Shown in pieces: positions 7,478-15,067 of a DNA stretch of 15,313 nucleotides. The translations under genes and the position numbers were made by a program. Origin of the DNA: an uncultured Butyrivibrio sp. (lineage in GTDB: Bacteria > Bacillota > Clostridia > Lachnospirales > Lachnospiraceae); contig NZ_CAMVPU010000067.1 in NCBI RefSeq assembly GCF_947169445.1, positions 1 through 15,313 of the forward strand, given 5' to 3'. The notes under the pieces are model-generated. The model did not search any database and was not told the origin of the DNA. It saw only the letters and a program-made list of their open reading frames with translations. Positions within the stretch are counted from its first letter, which is position 1. Every line of letters begins with the position of its first letter.

Positions 7478-7506
7478 TCATATAAGAAATAGAGTATGGG
7501 GAAAAT

Positions 7507-8361
7507 ATGAGAATAGCGGTTATTTCGGATATTCATGGTAATCATATTGCATTAGAGGAATGCTTAAGGCACTTAGAAACTCAAAGAATTGATAGGTATG
7601 TTCTTTTAGGAGATTATTTAGGGGAGTTCCCGTATCAGCAAAAGACTATGGAACTGCTATATAAGCTTAATGATACGGAGAATTGTTTGTTTATTAGAGG
7701 AAACAAGGAAGATTATTGGCTAAATAGGAGAAACAATACTGATTGTGAATGGAAAAATGGAAACAGTAGTGTAGCTGCAATGAAATATAATTATGAAAAT
7801 CTTTCTGAAAGGGATTTTAAATTCTTTGAAGGAATGCCTATTAGCGCTGGAATTGAAATAGATGGCATGCCGCCTTTACTATTTTGTCACGGGACACCAT
7901 ATAGTAATAATGCAAAGCTTTTACCTGATAATGATTCGACAGATGAACTCTTGTTAAGTATCACAGAGAAGTATGTAATATGTGGTCATACACATGTACA
8001 AAGATGTTTTTATAGTAATGAAACGAGAGTTATAAATGTTGGAGCTATTGGGGTGGCTCTTTCTGGTAAAGGAAGAGTAGCCCAATACGTGATATTGGAT
8101 TCTGCATCAGGAAATTGGAATATAGAGCCATTCGATGTGGAATATGATATTGAACATGTTGAAAAGGAAATCTATGATTCGGGATTGTTCTTGCTTGCTC
8201 CGCATTGGTGCAGAATTACTATGCATCTTATAGAAACAGGTACAATTTCGCATGGCACTGTTTTAAATGAAGCAATGAATCATAACAATTATATGGATGC
8301 ATGGTATAACATTCCAGATAAGGATTGGGAAGCTGCGCTTAACAAGCTGGGGATAGATTAA
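7507..8361 (+). CDS. Calcineurin-like metallophosphoesterase
   Basis: The protein has 284 aa. All five signature blocks are present: D8-x-H10 (VISDIHGN), G35-D36 (LLGDYLGE), G65-N66 (RGNKE), H128 (LFCHGTP) and G160-H161-T-H163 (VICGHTH), followed by VINVGAIGVAL. This is the dinuclear metal centre of the YfcE/MJ0936-like group of bacterial phosphodiesterases. The third block reads GNKE where GNH or GNCD is usual, leaving N66 as ligand but losing the catalytic histidine position, a feature shared with the phosphodiesterase (not phosphatase) side of the family. The C-terminal 80 residues are an extra helical region of unknown role. It is the last gene before the first att site, and no terminator lies directly after it. 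Confidence 0.85.
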   Translation: MRIAVISDIHGNHIALEECLRHLETQRIDRYVLLGDYLGEFPYQQKTMELLYKLNDTENCLFIRGNKEDYWLNRRNNTDCEWKNGNSSVAAMKYNYENLSERDFKFFEGMPISAGIEIDGMPPLLFCHGTPYSNNAKLLPDNDSTDELLLSITEKYVICGHTHVQRCFYSNETRVINVGAIGVALSGKGRVAQYVILDSASGNWNIEPFDVEYDIEHVEKEIYDSGLFLLAPHWCRITMHLIETGTISHGTVLNEAMNHNNYMDAWYNIPDKDWEAALNKLGID

Positions 8362-8385
8362 TGTTGAATAAAGGATTATAAAAAG

Positions 8386-8462
8386 TGGTACAACCATATT
8401 CACATTTTATTCAGTACCCAAGCGGATTTCAGGCACATGAAAGTGGTACAAATTTGGTACAA
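8386..8462. repeat. TGGTACAA repeats near the first att site; candidate integrase arm sites
   Basis: TGGTACAA occurs at 8386-8393, 8444-8451 and 8455-8462. The last two are 11 nt apart, about one helical turn. Short direct repeats at this distance from a tRNA-derived core are what tyrosine integrase N-terminal arms usually bind. Three related GTACAA motifs occur beyond the second att copy (15162-15188). Confidence 0.45.
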
Positions 8463-8514
8463 AAGAAAGGCAGGGTCGGCGAAGCTCCTTTCTATGCGGC
8501 TTCCAGAGACCACT
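8441..8514. repeat. Right-end sequence related to 14993-15067
   Basis: The roughly 75 bp before each att core are alignable: AAGTGG near the start, a GAAAGG...CCTTTC stem here (8465-8470 with 8487-8492) matching AAAGGAG...CTCCTTT at 15017-15023 with 15038-15044, then CTATGCGG versus CCATGCGG. The segments are clearly related but diverged, as expected for right ends of two related integrative elements. Confidence 0.6.
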
Positions 8515-8546
8515 AAAAGTTCGATCCCGGTCGCCGGCAGTAATGT
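8515..8546 (+). repeat. att-like site: tRNA 3'-end fragment, copy 1
   Basis: A 32-bp sequence repeated exactly at 15068-15099. Its centre (GTTCGATCCCGGTCGCCGGCA) fits positions 53-73 of a tRNA: T-loop TTCGATC, the 3' half of the T-stem CCGGT, acceptor 3' strand CGCCGGC and discriminator A. The 5' half of the T-stem (expected ACCGG) and the rest of the tRNA are absent, since AAAAG precedes the loop. It is therefore a tRNA 3' remnant, the usual attachment core for tyrosine-integrase elements. The target tRNA resembles threonine or leucine isoacceptors, which cannot be separated from this fragment. Confidence 0.8.
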
Positions 8547-8548
8547 AT

Positions 8549-8586
8549 AGAAGAGAAGCATATGTTTGTACTTCTCTTCTTTTTTT
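8549..8586 (+). terminator. Intrinsic terminator after att copy 1
   Basis: A perfect 10-bp stem (AGAAGAGAAG at 8549-8558, CTTCTCTTCT at 8571-8580) with a 12-nt loop and a run of seven T ending at 8586. It lies 2 nt after the tRNA 3' remnant, as a tRNA terminator would. It would also stop transcription from the upstream array before the conflict-system gene. Confidence 0.8.
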
Positions 8587-8639
8587 GTATGAAGTAGAAT
8601 AATACTCATAAAATGCTTTCTGAGCCAAGGAGAATGGAC

Positions 8640-11588
8640 ATGCAGTTGGAATCACATGACTTAAATACGTTAAGAAAGATCATAAGGGATTTAGAGGAAG
8701 AAAACCATAACCTAAAGTCTCTTTTATCAGATAATGGCGTTGCTTATGAATCCAAAAGTGTTTTTTATGAAAATGTGTTTAACAGCGATGTTTATGATCC
8801 TGATCAAGGAGCACGAATCATAAAATATCCAATAACAGAAGATATGGCAAAACTCTTCTTTTATATGTTCCATGGGAGAGAAGATGTTTATGCATTGAGA
8901 GGTAAAAAAGGAGGTTACTTTCCTAAATGTGAAAACAGCTATAAAGAAGGAATCTGTCCGAAAGCTGATGGTATAAAGACAATATGTGATGATGATTGTT
9001 TAGGGAGAAAATGGAAAAAAATAGAGTTATGGATGCTTGAAAATCATCTTAAAGGCAAAAGAGATGATTGCACAGATGTGATGGGAGTTTATCCACTTTT
9101 TAAAGATAATACTTGTAGATTTTTGGTATTTGATTTTGATAATCACGAGAAAGATTCATATAAAAATGATGATGCGAATACAGATGACTTATGGAAAATT
9201 GAGGTTGATGCGTTACGTAAAATCTGCAAATTGAACGGTATAGATGCCCTTGTGGAAAGATCACGTTCTGGAAGAGGTGCACATCTATGGATTTTTTTCA
9301 GCAAGCCAATTCAAGCATCATTGGCGAGAAGTTTTGGCTTTGCATTGTTGGATAATGGTGCGCTATCAGTTAATTTGCCAGCTTTTAAGTATTATGACAG
9401 AATGTATCCATCTCAGGATGTACTAAGTAAAATAGGTAATCTTGTGGCGCTGCCTTTACAGGGGCGAGCATTACTAGATGGAAATAGTGCATTTATCGAT
9501 GAAAATTGGAATGCATATCCTGATCAATGGGATAAATTGAGTAGGGTCAAGAAGATTTCTGAAAATGAGATAATGTCTTTTTTACAGAAGTGGAATATAG
9601 ATAAGCAGCAAGTTGGAACACGTACAAAATATGCAGACGGACAATTAAGACCATGGAAAAAAGATGATGCATTCAATTCTGCTGATGTTATAGGCAATGA
9701 AATGCATATGGTTCTAGATGATGGAGTATATGTTGATTCGCTGAATCTAATGGTCAGACTTCAGAATCAGATTAAAGGATTATCGACAATAGATAATCCA
9801 AAATACTATGAGATAAAGAGACTTGGGAAATCAAATTATTATAACTTCAGGCAGATTTCTCTGTGGAGTGAAAATGAGGGATATATCAGAGTTCCGCGCG
9901 GACTCCAGGAGAAAATAAAAGATAAGTGTGACAAAGCCGGAATCAAATGTGAGATTATAGATAAAAGACAATTTGGACGCCCTATCAGAGTATCTTTTAA
10001 TGGAACTCTTAAAGAACAACAGGAATATGCTGCTGATAAGCTTGAAAAATATGATACTGGCGTCCTTAATGCTGCTACAGCGTTTGGAAAAACTGTTTTG
10101 GCAGCATATCTTATCTCTAAGAAAAAGGTAAGTACACTCATTCTTCTCCAGAATGCGGATTTGATATCTCAATGGAAAGGAGAATTGGAGCGGTTTCTGA
10201 TTATAGATGAGCAGCCTCCTAAGTATTACACTAAGACGGGTAAGGAGAGGACAAGAGACAGCGTTATAGGTACACTTCAGGCAGGAAAAGACAAGTCAAC
10301 AGGTATTATAGACCTTGCACTTGTAGGTTCAGCTTATCATGGTGGAGAGTTTTTTGACAATATAAATTCCTATGGGATGGTAATATTTGACGAATGCCAT
10401 CATGCTGCGTCTTCACAGGCACAGGCGGTTTTAAATAAGGTAAGCGCAAAGTATGTATATGGATTGTCAGCAACTCCAGGAAGAAGCGATAAACTTGATG
10501 AAATAGTGTTTATGATGCTTGGACCAATGAGGCACAAGTATACTGCAAAGCAGCAGGCTGATGAGCAGGGGATTGAAAGGCTTTTGATACCGAGATTTAC
10601 ACGAGTAATCAATATATCAGGAGAACAGCTGGATATAAACAAAGCAGATAGCCTTATTATAGAAAGTAAAGTAAGAAATGAGCAGATAATCAGTGATGTT
10701 GAAAAAACCACAGCTGAGGGCAGGACACCTTTAGTGCTTACCAAGCTCAAAAAACATGTGGATATATTAAAGGAGAGCTTAAAGGGTAAGGCAGATCATG
10801 TATTTGTCATCTATGGTGATAATAGCCGAAAAGAAAATGAACTGATACGTGAAAAAATGCTAAATACACCTTCAAATGAAAGTCTTGTACTTGTTGCGAC
10901 AGCTTCAAAGGTCGGAGAAGGCTTTAATTTCCCAAGACTGGATACTCTTATGCTTGCAGCACCTGTTAAGTTTGAAGGGAGACTAACTCAATATGTTGGC
11001 AGGCTTCATCGTGCCTATGAGGGAAAAAGAGATGTTGTCGTATATGATTATGTGGATTCACATATAAGATTCTTTGACAGGCAATATAAGAACAGGTTAC
11101 GTACATACAAGGATTTGGGATATAAGATAATCGCAGATGATAAGGCCGATAAGCAGGTTACAAATGCAATTTTTGATCGAAGAGATTATGAGGAAGCCTT
11201 CTTTAGAGATCTTGTGGAAGCCAATAAAGAAGTGGTGATATCCAGTCCAAGACTAAATCGATATAAGGTCAATAAAGCAATATCCTTTTTAAAACCTAGG
11301 CAAGAAAACGGTGTTGGTGTGACGCTGATAACAATGAATCCTGAAGCTGTAGGATACGAGGATACTATTGAACACAAGCTTCTTATTGATTCACTCCAAA
11401 AAGCGGGTGTTGTAGTGAGGACCACCGACGAATATGCTGAATGTTATGCTGTAATAGACAAGATAATTGTATGGCACGGTGGAATGAATTTGCTTGGAAA
11501 TACATATAAAGGGGATAATCTTATCAGGATAGAGAATATGCAGGCGGCAGAAGAACTGCTTGAAATTACAGATCAGCTGTTGAAATAA
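8640..11588 (+). CDS. TOTE-type conflict-system protein: AEP primase, SF2 helicase, degenerate PLD-like domain
   Basis: The protein has 982 aa from ATG 8640, chosen because AAGGAG at 8627-8632 is 7 nt upstream; ATGs at 8613 and 8634 are in frame but badly spaced. Domains in order: a short coiled coil (residues 5-30); an archaeo-eukaryotic primase domain with catalytic D165-x-D167 (VFDFDNHE) and H215 (GRGAHLWIF), plus a cysteine cluster near residues 100-120; a superfamily 2 helicase with Walker A A481-F-G-K-T485, DECH at 584-587, SATPG from 610 and motif VI QYVGRLHR at 784-791; and a C-terminal phospholipase-D-like region where HxKx4D reads A933-x-C935...D940. The family is linked to anti-invader conflict by genomics. 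The combination suggests primer synthesis and DNA remodelling on foreign nucleic acid. It lies just after an att site and terminator. Confidence 0.88.
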   Translation: MQLESHDLNTLRKIIRDLEEENHNLKSLLSDNGVAYESKSVFYENVFNSDVYDPDQGARIIKYPITEDMAKLFFYMFHGREDVYALRGKKGGYFPKCENSYKEGICPKADGIKTICDDDCLGRKWKKIELWMLENHLKGKRDDCTDVMGVYPLFKDNTCRFLVFDFDNHEKDSYKNDDANTDDLWKIEVDALRKICKLNGIDALVERSRSGRGAHLWIFFSKPIQASLARSFGFALLDNGALSVNLPAFKYYDRMYPSQDVLSKIGNLVALPLQGRALLDGNSAFIDENWNAYPDQWDKLSRVKKISENEIMSFLQKWNIDKQQVGTRTKYADGQLRPWKKDDAFNSADVIGNEMHMVLDDGVYVDSLNLMVRLQNQIKGLSTIDNPKYYEIKRLGKSNYYNFRQISLWSENEGYIRVPRGLQEKIKDKCDKAGIKCEIIDKRQFGRPIRVSFNGTLKEQQEYAADKLEKYDTGVLNAATAFGKTVLAAYLISKKKVSTLILLQNADLISQWKGELERFLIIDEQPPKYYTKTGKERTRDSVIGTLQAGKDKSTGIIDLALVGSAYHGGEFFDNINSYGMVIFDECHHAASSQAQAVLNKVSAKYVYGLSATPGRSDKLDEIVFMMLGPMRHKYTAKQQADEQGIERLLIPRFTRVINISGEQLDINKADSLIIESKVRNEQIISDVEKTTAEGRTPLVLTKLKKHVDILKESLKGKADHVFVIYGDNSRKENELIREKMLNTPSNESLVLVATASKVGEGFNFPRLDTLMLAAPVKFEGRLTQYVGRLHRAYEGKRDVVVYDYVDSHIRFFDRQYKNRLRTYKDLGYKIIADDKADKQVTNAIFDRRDYEEAFFRDLVEANKEVVISSPRLNRYKVNKAISFLKPRQENGVGVTLITMNPEAVGYEDTIEHKLLIDSLQKAGVVVRTTDEYAECYAVIDKIIVWHGGMNLLGNTYKGDNLIRIENMQAAEELLEITDQLLK

Positions 11589-11645
11589 GTAATCGTTATT
11601 AAGAAAGTATGATTTATTAGCTTTGGAGAAGTGGGAGGATACGAC

Positions 11646-13397
11646 ATGAACCTGCCAAGGTTTATGACAGCAGTAGATTCAGAACTTGAAAAAATGTCAG
11701 AACAGGAGTTGAAGTCTTGTGTTCGTGAATTGGCAAGAACTCTTCCTGAAAAGGATAGAGCGCATTTCCTTAGTATTATTGTTAATAGCGATGGGATAAT
11801 TAAACATGACGGAGATGAAACGTCATTAAAGAAAGAAGTTGAGGACATCCTATCTGTACTTGAGAAGATTGATGAAGGCGAGCGGTGCCTTGATAGTGAG
11901 TATAATGAAGAGTGGGATGATTGGTATAATAGTGATGCTGATGAAGTATTATTTTCGGATCCGCAGAAAATAGTACCTGATTTTATTACAGCTATTAGAC
12001 TAATCCATGAATGCGTTGACACTGAGACGTATACAGAAGGATATGAGCTGGCGGCAGCTTTATCATCGACCAAGATTTTCGCTGATGGAGATTGGGATAG
12101 TTATGATGGAAATGCTTTAGGCGTCAAGGACCTATATGAACATGAGCTTATAGTAGGTTCTTTTGACAATTTAGTTGCAGAATCGTTGTATCTGACATAT
12201 ATGGCTAAAGAATCAAAGGATCGGGCAAGCGAAATATTTACCATAATGGGAAACTATCATTGTGATAATCTTAGGCTTGAAGATGTCATGCAGTTAGGGA
12301 ATCATTTTCTTCCTGACTTCAACATCTTTTTATCAGATTGGATAACACTCCTTGGTACTCATAATGACTGGCGAACTAAAAGACTTTTGGAAGAAGCCGT
12401 TTCTATGATTCAAGATGAGTATCAGGCATTAAATGTGGCTAGAACACATGCTGAAACACATCCGGAATTATATAAGCAGTTACTTGAAATTGGAGAATCT
12501 GAAACAGATGCGTTCAAACTGTTTAAGATAGGGATGGAGGCTTTGGAGAAGATACCGGTTAGGTTTACGATTCGAGGAGAAATAGCTCTTTTAACTGCGA
12601 ATCATGCCGGCAAGATAAATACTATACCGGGAGTAGAGTTATGTTGGTTAGAAGCTTTTAGGTCAGACAGTTCTGTTATAAATTATCTTCGCATACGTTT
12701 TCTCGCGAGGGTGTGGAAGGAATACGCTAAGCAAGTTGAAGATGTTATCGAGAGTGAATACGCTAAGACATTAACTCGGAGCAAAAATGTAGATGCATAT
12801 AATAGAGATTACGTTCTGAACGAAAATGCTCTATACAAAAATGATTACTGTGCATTACTTTTCTGGGAAAAGAAATTTGACGAAGCCTTTAACCTGGGAC
12901 TTTGTGAAAAACAAATGTTAGGCTGGTCGAGTACCTTTATGAAGCAGGGATTGGCAATGTTTATGCTGATGCTTTATGAGGGAGATAAGTATCAGAACGG
13001 ACTTCAGAGTATGGTCAGATTAGCAATGTCAGGATGTGGTTTCAATGCTGATGATTATTACAAAGGGACATGGGATTTGGAACACAAGGACAGCTATTCT
13101 TTGTTCACGGAGCTCTTTGCCATCTTGAAGATGGAATTAAATGTCTCTGAAGCGGATAAAAGAAAATGGCTTGAAAAGATAGGAAAATTGATTGAAAAGC
13201 GGTTTGTTGCGATAATGGATGCTGAAAGACGTAACTACTACAGTGAATGTGCATCATTCATTGCGGCATATGGCGAAGTAATAGAGTCAAGGGGAAAAAA
13301 AGGAGCAAAGCAGTCACTAATGCTGAGTTATAAAGCGAAATATCCGAGAAGAAGGTCATTTGTTCAGGCACTGAAGAATTATGGTTTTAGAGGATAA
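11646..13397 (+). CDS. Large alpha-helical protein of unknown function, next to the TOTE-type gene
   Basis: The protein has 583 aa from ATG 11646, with GGGAGGA at 11633-11639 upstream; a GTG at 11631 is in frame but leaves no room for a ribosome site. The sequence is almost wholly predicted helical, with an acidic patch near residues 83-98 (EYNEEWDDWYNSDADE) and TPR- or HEAT-like helical pairs in the middle. The C-terminus (YYSECASFIAAYGEVIESRG, then AKYPRRRSFVQALKNYG) resembles from memory the tail of proteins annotated as SWIM zinc-finger family, but no CxC...CxH motif is present. It follows the primase-helicase by 57 nt on the same strand, so it may be its operon partner. No enzyme motif or membrane segment is visible. 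Confidence 0.7.
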   Translation: MNLPRFMTAVDSELEKMSEQELKSCVRELARTLPEKDRAHFLSIIVNSDGIIKHDGDETSLKKEVEDILSVLEKIDEGERCLDSEYNEEWDDWYNSDADEVLFSDPQKIVPDFITAIRLIHECVDTETYTEGYELAAALSSTKIFADGDWDSYDGNALGVKDLYEHELIVGSFDNLVAESLYLTYMAKESKDRASEIFTIMGNYHCDNLRLEDVMQLGNHFLPDFNIFLSDWITLLGTHNDWRTKRLLEEAVSMIQDEYQALNVARTHAETHPELYKQLLEIGESETDAFKLFKIGMEALEKIPVRFTIRGEIALLTANHAGKINTIPGVELCWLEAFRSDSSVINYLRIRFLARVWKEYAKQVEDVIESEYAKTLTRSKNVDAYNRDYVLNENALYKNDYCALLFWEKKFDEAFNLGLCEKQMLGWSSTFMKQGLAMFMLMLYEGDKYQNGLQSMVRLAMSGCGFNADDYYKGTWDLEHKDSYSLFTELFAILKMELNVSEADKRKWLEKIGKLIEKRFVAIMDAERRNYYSECASFIAAYGEVIESRGKKGAKQSLMLSYKAKYPRRRSFVQALKNYGFRG

Positions 13398-13424
13398 ATA
13401 CGTTTTGCGAACATGCAATATCTG

Positions 13425-13451
13425 TTGGCTTTGAATAATCTGTTTTATAAT
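13425..13451 (+). promoter_or_regulatory. Candidate promoter for the DUF5674 operon
   Basis: A consensus -10 TATAAT at 13446-13451 is preceded by TTGGCT at 13425-13430 with a 15-nt spacer, a little short. It lies in the 125-nt gap after the helical-protein gene and 72 nt before the next start. A TTGACA at 13483-13488 has no matching -10 box. Confidence 0.35.
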
Positions 13452-13522
13452 TTACGAAGGCATAATTGAAAAATGATTATTATTGACAAAGAAATAGATT
13501 AGAGCAGGGGAGGCTTTTAAAA

Positions 13523-13879
13523 ATGATAATATTGGATCATTTATACACAAAGGATGAATTACTTGCAATAAACGAGTTTCCAAATGGTTTTGTAAAAGGT
13601 GTGGTTGATGTCAAGAAGGGATGTGTGGCGCTTGATGCTGATATGCACTATCAATTAGCAGATTACTTGAAGGCAGAACAAGAATCCAAAGAAGAGGATA
13701 TGTGGGGATTTAACCTGTGGCTTGAAAACGATGAGTTTGAAGATATTTTGGAATATGATTCACTTATCAACATTCATAATAATCAGGTTCATGGATTCCC
13801 AAGGGGCGGAATGAGCATTATGGATCCGGGTATAGAGGAGCGTGCTACGGAGGTGATAAAAAAATGGATACAACTATGA
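13523..13879 (+). CDS. DUF5674 family protein
   Basis: The protein has 118 aa. The pattern fits DUF5674 from memory: the N-terminal start MIILDHLYTKDELLAI, VKGVVDVKKGCVALDADMHYQLADYL, then the typical WGFNLWLEND and DILEYDSLINIHNNQVHGFPRGGMSIMDPGIEERATEVIKKWI. The usual N-terminal arginine-rich element is weak. The function of the family is unknown; it is small, soluble and common beside mobile or toxin-antitoxin-like loci. The start has AGGGGAGG at 13505-13512. Its last 16 nt overlap the next small gene, so the two are translationally coupled. A candidate promoter precedes it, suggesting an operon separate from the primase-helicase. Confidence 0.7.
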   Translation: MIILDHLYTKDELLAINEFPNGFVKGVVDVKKGCVALDADMHYQLADYLKAEQESKEEDMWGFNLWLENDEFEDILEYDSLINIHNNQVHGFPRGGMSIMDPGIEERATEVIKKWIQL

Positions 13880-14169
13880 TAGAAAGTTGGTATAAGCTTA
13901 GTCTTCCTGAGCAAATGATAAACATTGGGAATGAGGTAAAAAGAGCTGTACGGTTCGATAAAGATATCGAAAAGAAAAAAAGCTTTATTGACAATGCATT
14001 GAAATATATAGATATGACTATAGACGATCCAAAGAATCACACAGTAATTCCCGAATTAAGACTTGGTAAGGATATATTGGAGGATTATATAGGCAATCGT
14101 GATATGAATTGTACAAAAGAGCAAATAAGAGATTATTATATGCAATTTGCATATTTACTAAAAGCATAG
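13864..14169 (+). CDS. Small protein of unknown function overlapping the DUF5674 gene
   Basis: The protein has 101 aa, all-helical and charged, with no signal peptide or membrane segment. A strong ribosome site (GGAGGTGATA) lies just before the ATG inside the end of the DUF5674 gene, and the frames overlap by 16 nt. Visible blocks are WYKLSLPEQMINIGNEVKRAV, DNALKYIDMTIDDPKN and LRLGKDILEDYIGN. I recall similar small helical proteins in clostridial accessory regions but know no function. The tight overlap of two small soluble genes resembles a toxin-antitoxin layout, yet neither product carries a toxin motif I recognise. The MazG-like copy follows after 42 nt. Confidence 0.65.
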   Translation: MDTTMIESWYKLSLPEQMINIGNEVKRAVRFDKDIEKKKSFIDNALKYIDMTIDDPKNHTVIPELRLGKDILEDYIGNRDMNCTKEQIRDYYMQFAYLLKA

Positions 14170-14211
14170 TCAAAACAATTTCATATTATGGATTTGGAGA
14201 GTTTTGGAGAA

Positions 14212-14535
14212 ATGGACTTTACAATAAATGAAATGCAGGAAATGCAGAAACTTCTTCAGGAGAAGTACAAAGACAAATGGGAACCAATAGGACCGGAGAC
14301 AGGGAAGAATAAGCTTCTTTGGATGGTTGGAGAGATTGGTGAAGTAATAGATATTGTAAAGAAGAATGGTGGTGCCAAGTCTTCATCTGATGTTAGATTG
14401 CGCAATGATTTTGTAGAAGAAATGGCGGATGTTCTGATGTATTACAATGATGTTATGCTTTGCTACGGGATTTCTGCTGAAGAGCTTAAGAAGTCATATA
14501 CTGAGAAATTTGAAAGGAATATGAAGCGATGGTAA
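14212..14535 (+). CDS. MazG-like nucleotide pyrophosphohydrolase (copy 2)
   Basis: The protein has 107 aa if started at ATG 14212, which aligns exactly with copy 1 at 4260. An in-frame ATG at 14188 would add eight residues (MDLESFGE) but has no ribosome site. Two GGAG motifs precede 14212, one too close (2 nt) and one at 12 nt. The metal ligands are conserved: E41, E44, E70, D73. Differences from copy 1 cluster at residues 55-67 (GGAKSSSDVRLRNDF versus GGTKASTDPSLRKEL), the loop before the third helix, which may tune the substrate. This is the last gene of the island before about 530 bp of largely non-coding DNA. Confidence 0.82.
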   Translation: MDFTINEMQEMQKLLQEKYKDKWEPIGPETGKNKLLWMVGEIGEVIDIVKKNGGAKSSSDVRLRNDFVEEMADVLMYYNDVMLCYGISAEELKKSYTEKFERNMKRW

Positions 14536-14619
14536 TCCAGTTTCCACCATGATAAGGTAAAATTCAGATGCGAAGGATGATGGGAAATATAAACAAATTT
14601 CAAAAAAATATACTTTGAA

Positions 14620-14652
14620 AGTAGACTTTGAGTGGACTTTAAGTAGACTTTG
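14620..14652. repeat. Three tandem 11-bp repeats
   Basis: AGTAGACTTTG (14620-14630), AGTGGACTTTA (14631-14641) and AGTAGACTTTG (14642-14652) lie head to tail with a period of 11, one DNA turn. An extra AGTAGACT occurs at 14722-14729. Such phased arrays are typical binding sites for integrase arm domains or for a repressor or partition-type protein. Confidence 0.7.
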
Positions 14653-14855
14653 TAATCATACCACGGGAATTTAGGTATAAAGAAATAGCCGTATATATCC
14701 GAAAAAAATTAGAGAGCGGGTAGTAGACTGCTTTCGAAAAAAGATTTATAGGACAGGGATTATGTTATCAGCTACGGATGGCGCAGGGTTTCAACGGAAT
14801 GAATATGAAATCACGCGCCGTTTTGTATTAGAATAGGCAAGGGAGAAAGAGTTAA

Positions 14856-14963
14856 ATGAATGTCCAGGGAATAGTGCCACAGTTGAATGATCTATCCTCT
14901 ATCAAAAAGTCCGGTGAAAGTGTTGCTCCGTATTTAATGGATACTAGAGTTAATAAGAAATAA
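14856..14963 (+). CDS. Possible 35-aa small protein
   Basis: ATG 14856 follows AAGGGAG at 14839-14845 and opens a frame encoding MNVQGIVPQLNDLSSI and onward to VNKK before TAA at 14961-14963. The ribosome site and codon use are acceptable, and the product is hydrophilic with no motif. It may be a real small gene, the truncated start of a lost gene, or chance. Confidence 0.3.
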   Translation: MNVQGIVPQLNDLSSIKKSGESVAPYLMDTRVNKK

Positions 14964-14992
14964 GAGTTTTGCAGGACACAGTTATCATGCGA

Positions 14993-15067
14993 AAGTGGGG
15001 CAGAAATTGGACCAGAAAAGGAGGTGAGTCCGCAAGGCTCCTTTCCATGCGGGTTATGAGACGTCGC
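14993..15067. repeat. Right-end sequence related to 8441-8514
   Basis: It aligns with the sequence before att copy 1. The positions equivalent to the two TGGTACAA motifs read TGGGGCAGA and TGGACCAGA, so the spacing is kept while the motif has changed. The stem AAAGGAG/CTCCTTT (15017-15023 with 15038-15044, loop 14 nt) is preserved. Confidence 0.6.

Larger units (their letters stand above)
14536..15067. other. Mostly non-coding right end of the island
   Basis: About 530 bp without a large gene. It contains 11-bp tandem repeats (14620-14652), a further half copy at 14722-14729, a possible 35-codon reading frame (14856-14963), and the right-end sequence related to 8441-8514 (14993-15067). No tRNA body or integrase remnant could be recognised. 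The layout fits an element terminus with protein-binding sites. Confidence 0.6.

Noticed and set aside
8385..8516. Open frame ending SGTNLVQKKGRVGEAPF then TAA at the tRNA remnant, possibly an integrase tail
   Set aside because: It has no start codon, is bounded by a stop at 8379-8381, and shows no integrase motif. The repeats and stem explain the conservation better.
8515..8546. A complete tRNA gene
   Set aside because: The 5' T-stem strand does not pair and no D-arm, anticodon arm or 5' acceptor strand lies upstream; the same is true of the copy at 15068.
8400..8655. Two minus-strand frames of 69 and 82 codons over the first att site
   Set aside because: They cross the terminator and the tRNA remnant and lack ribosome sites.
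11573..12073. 166-codon minus-strand frame opposite the helical-protein gene
   Set aside because: Serine-rich shadow of the plus-strand coding frame, which has better codon use and a ribosome site.
13483..13511. Promoter starting at TTGACA before the DUF5674 gene
   Set aside because: The -35 box is perfect, but the expected -10 position is the G-rich ribosome site.
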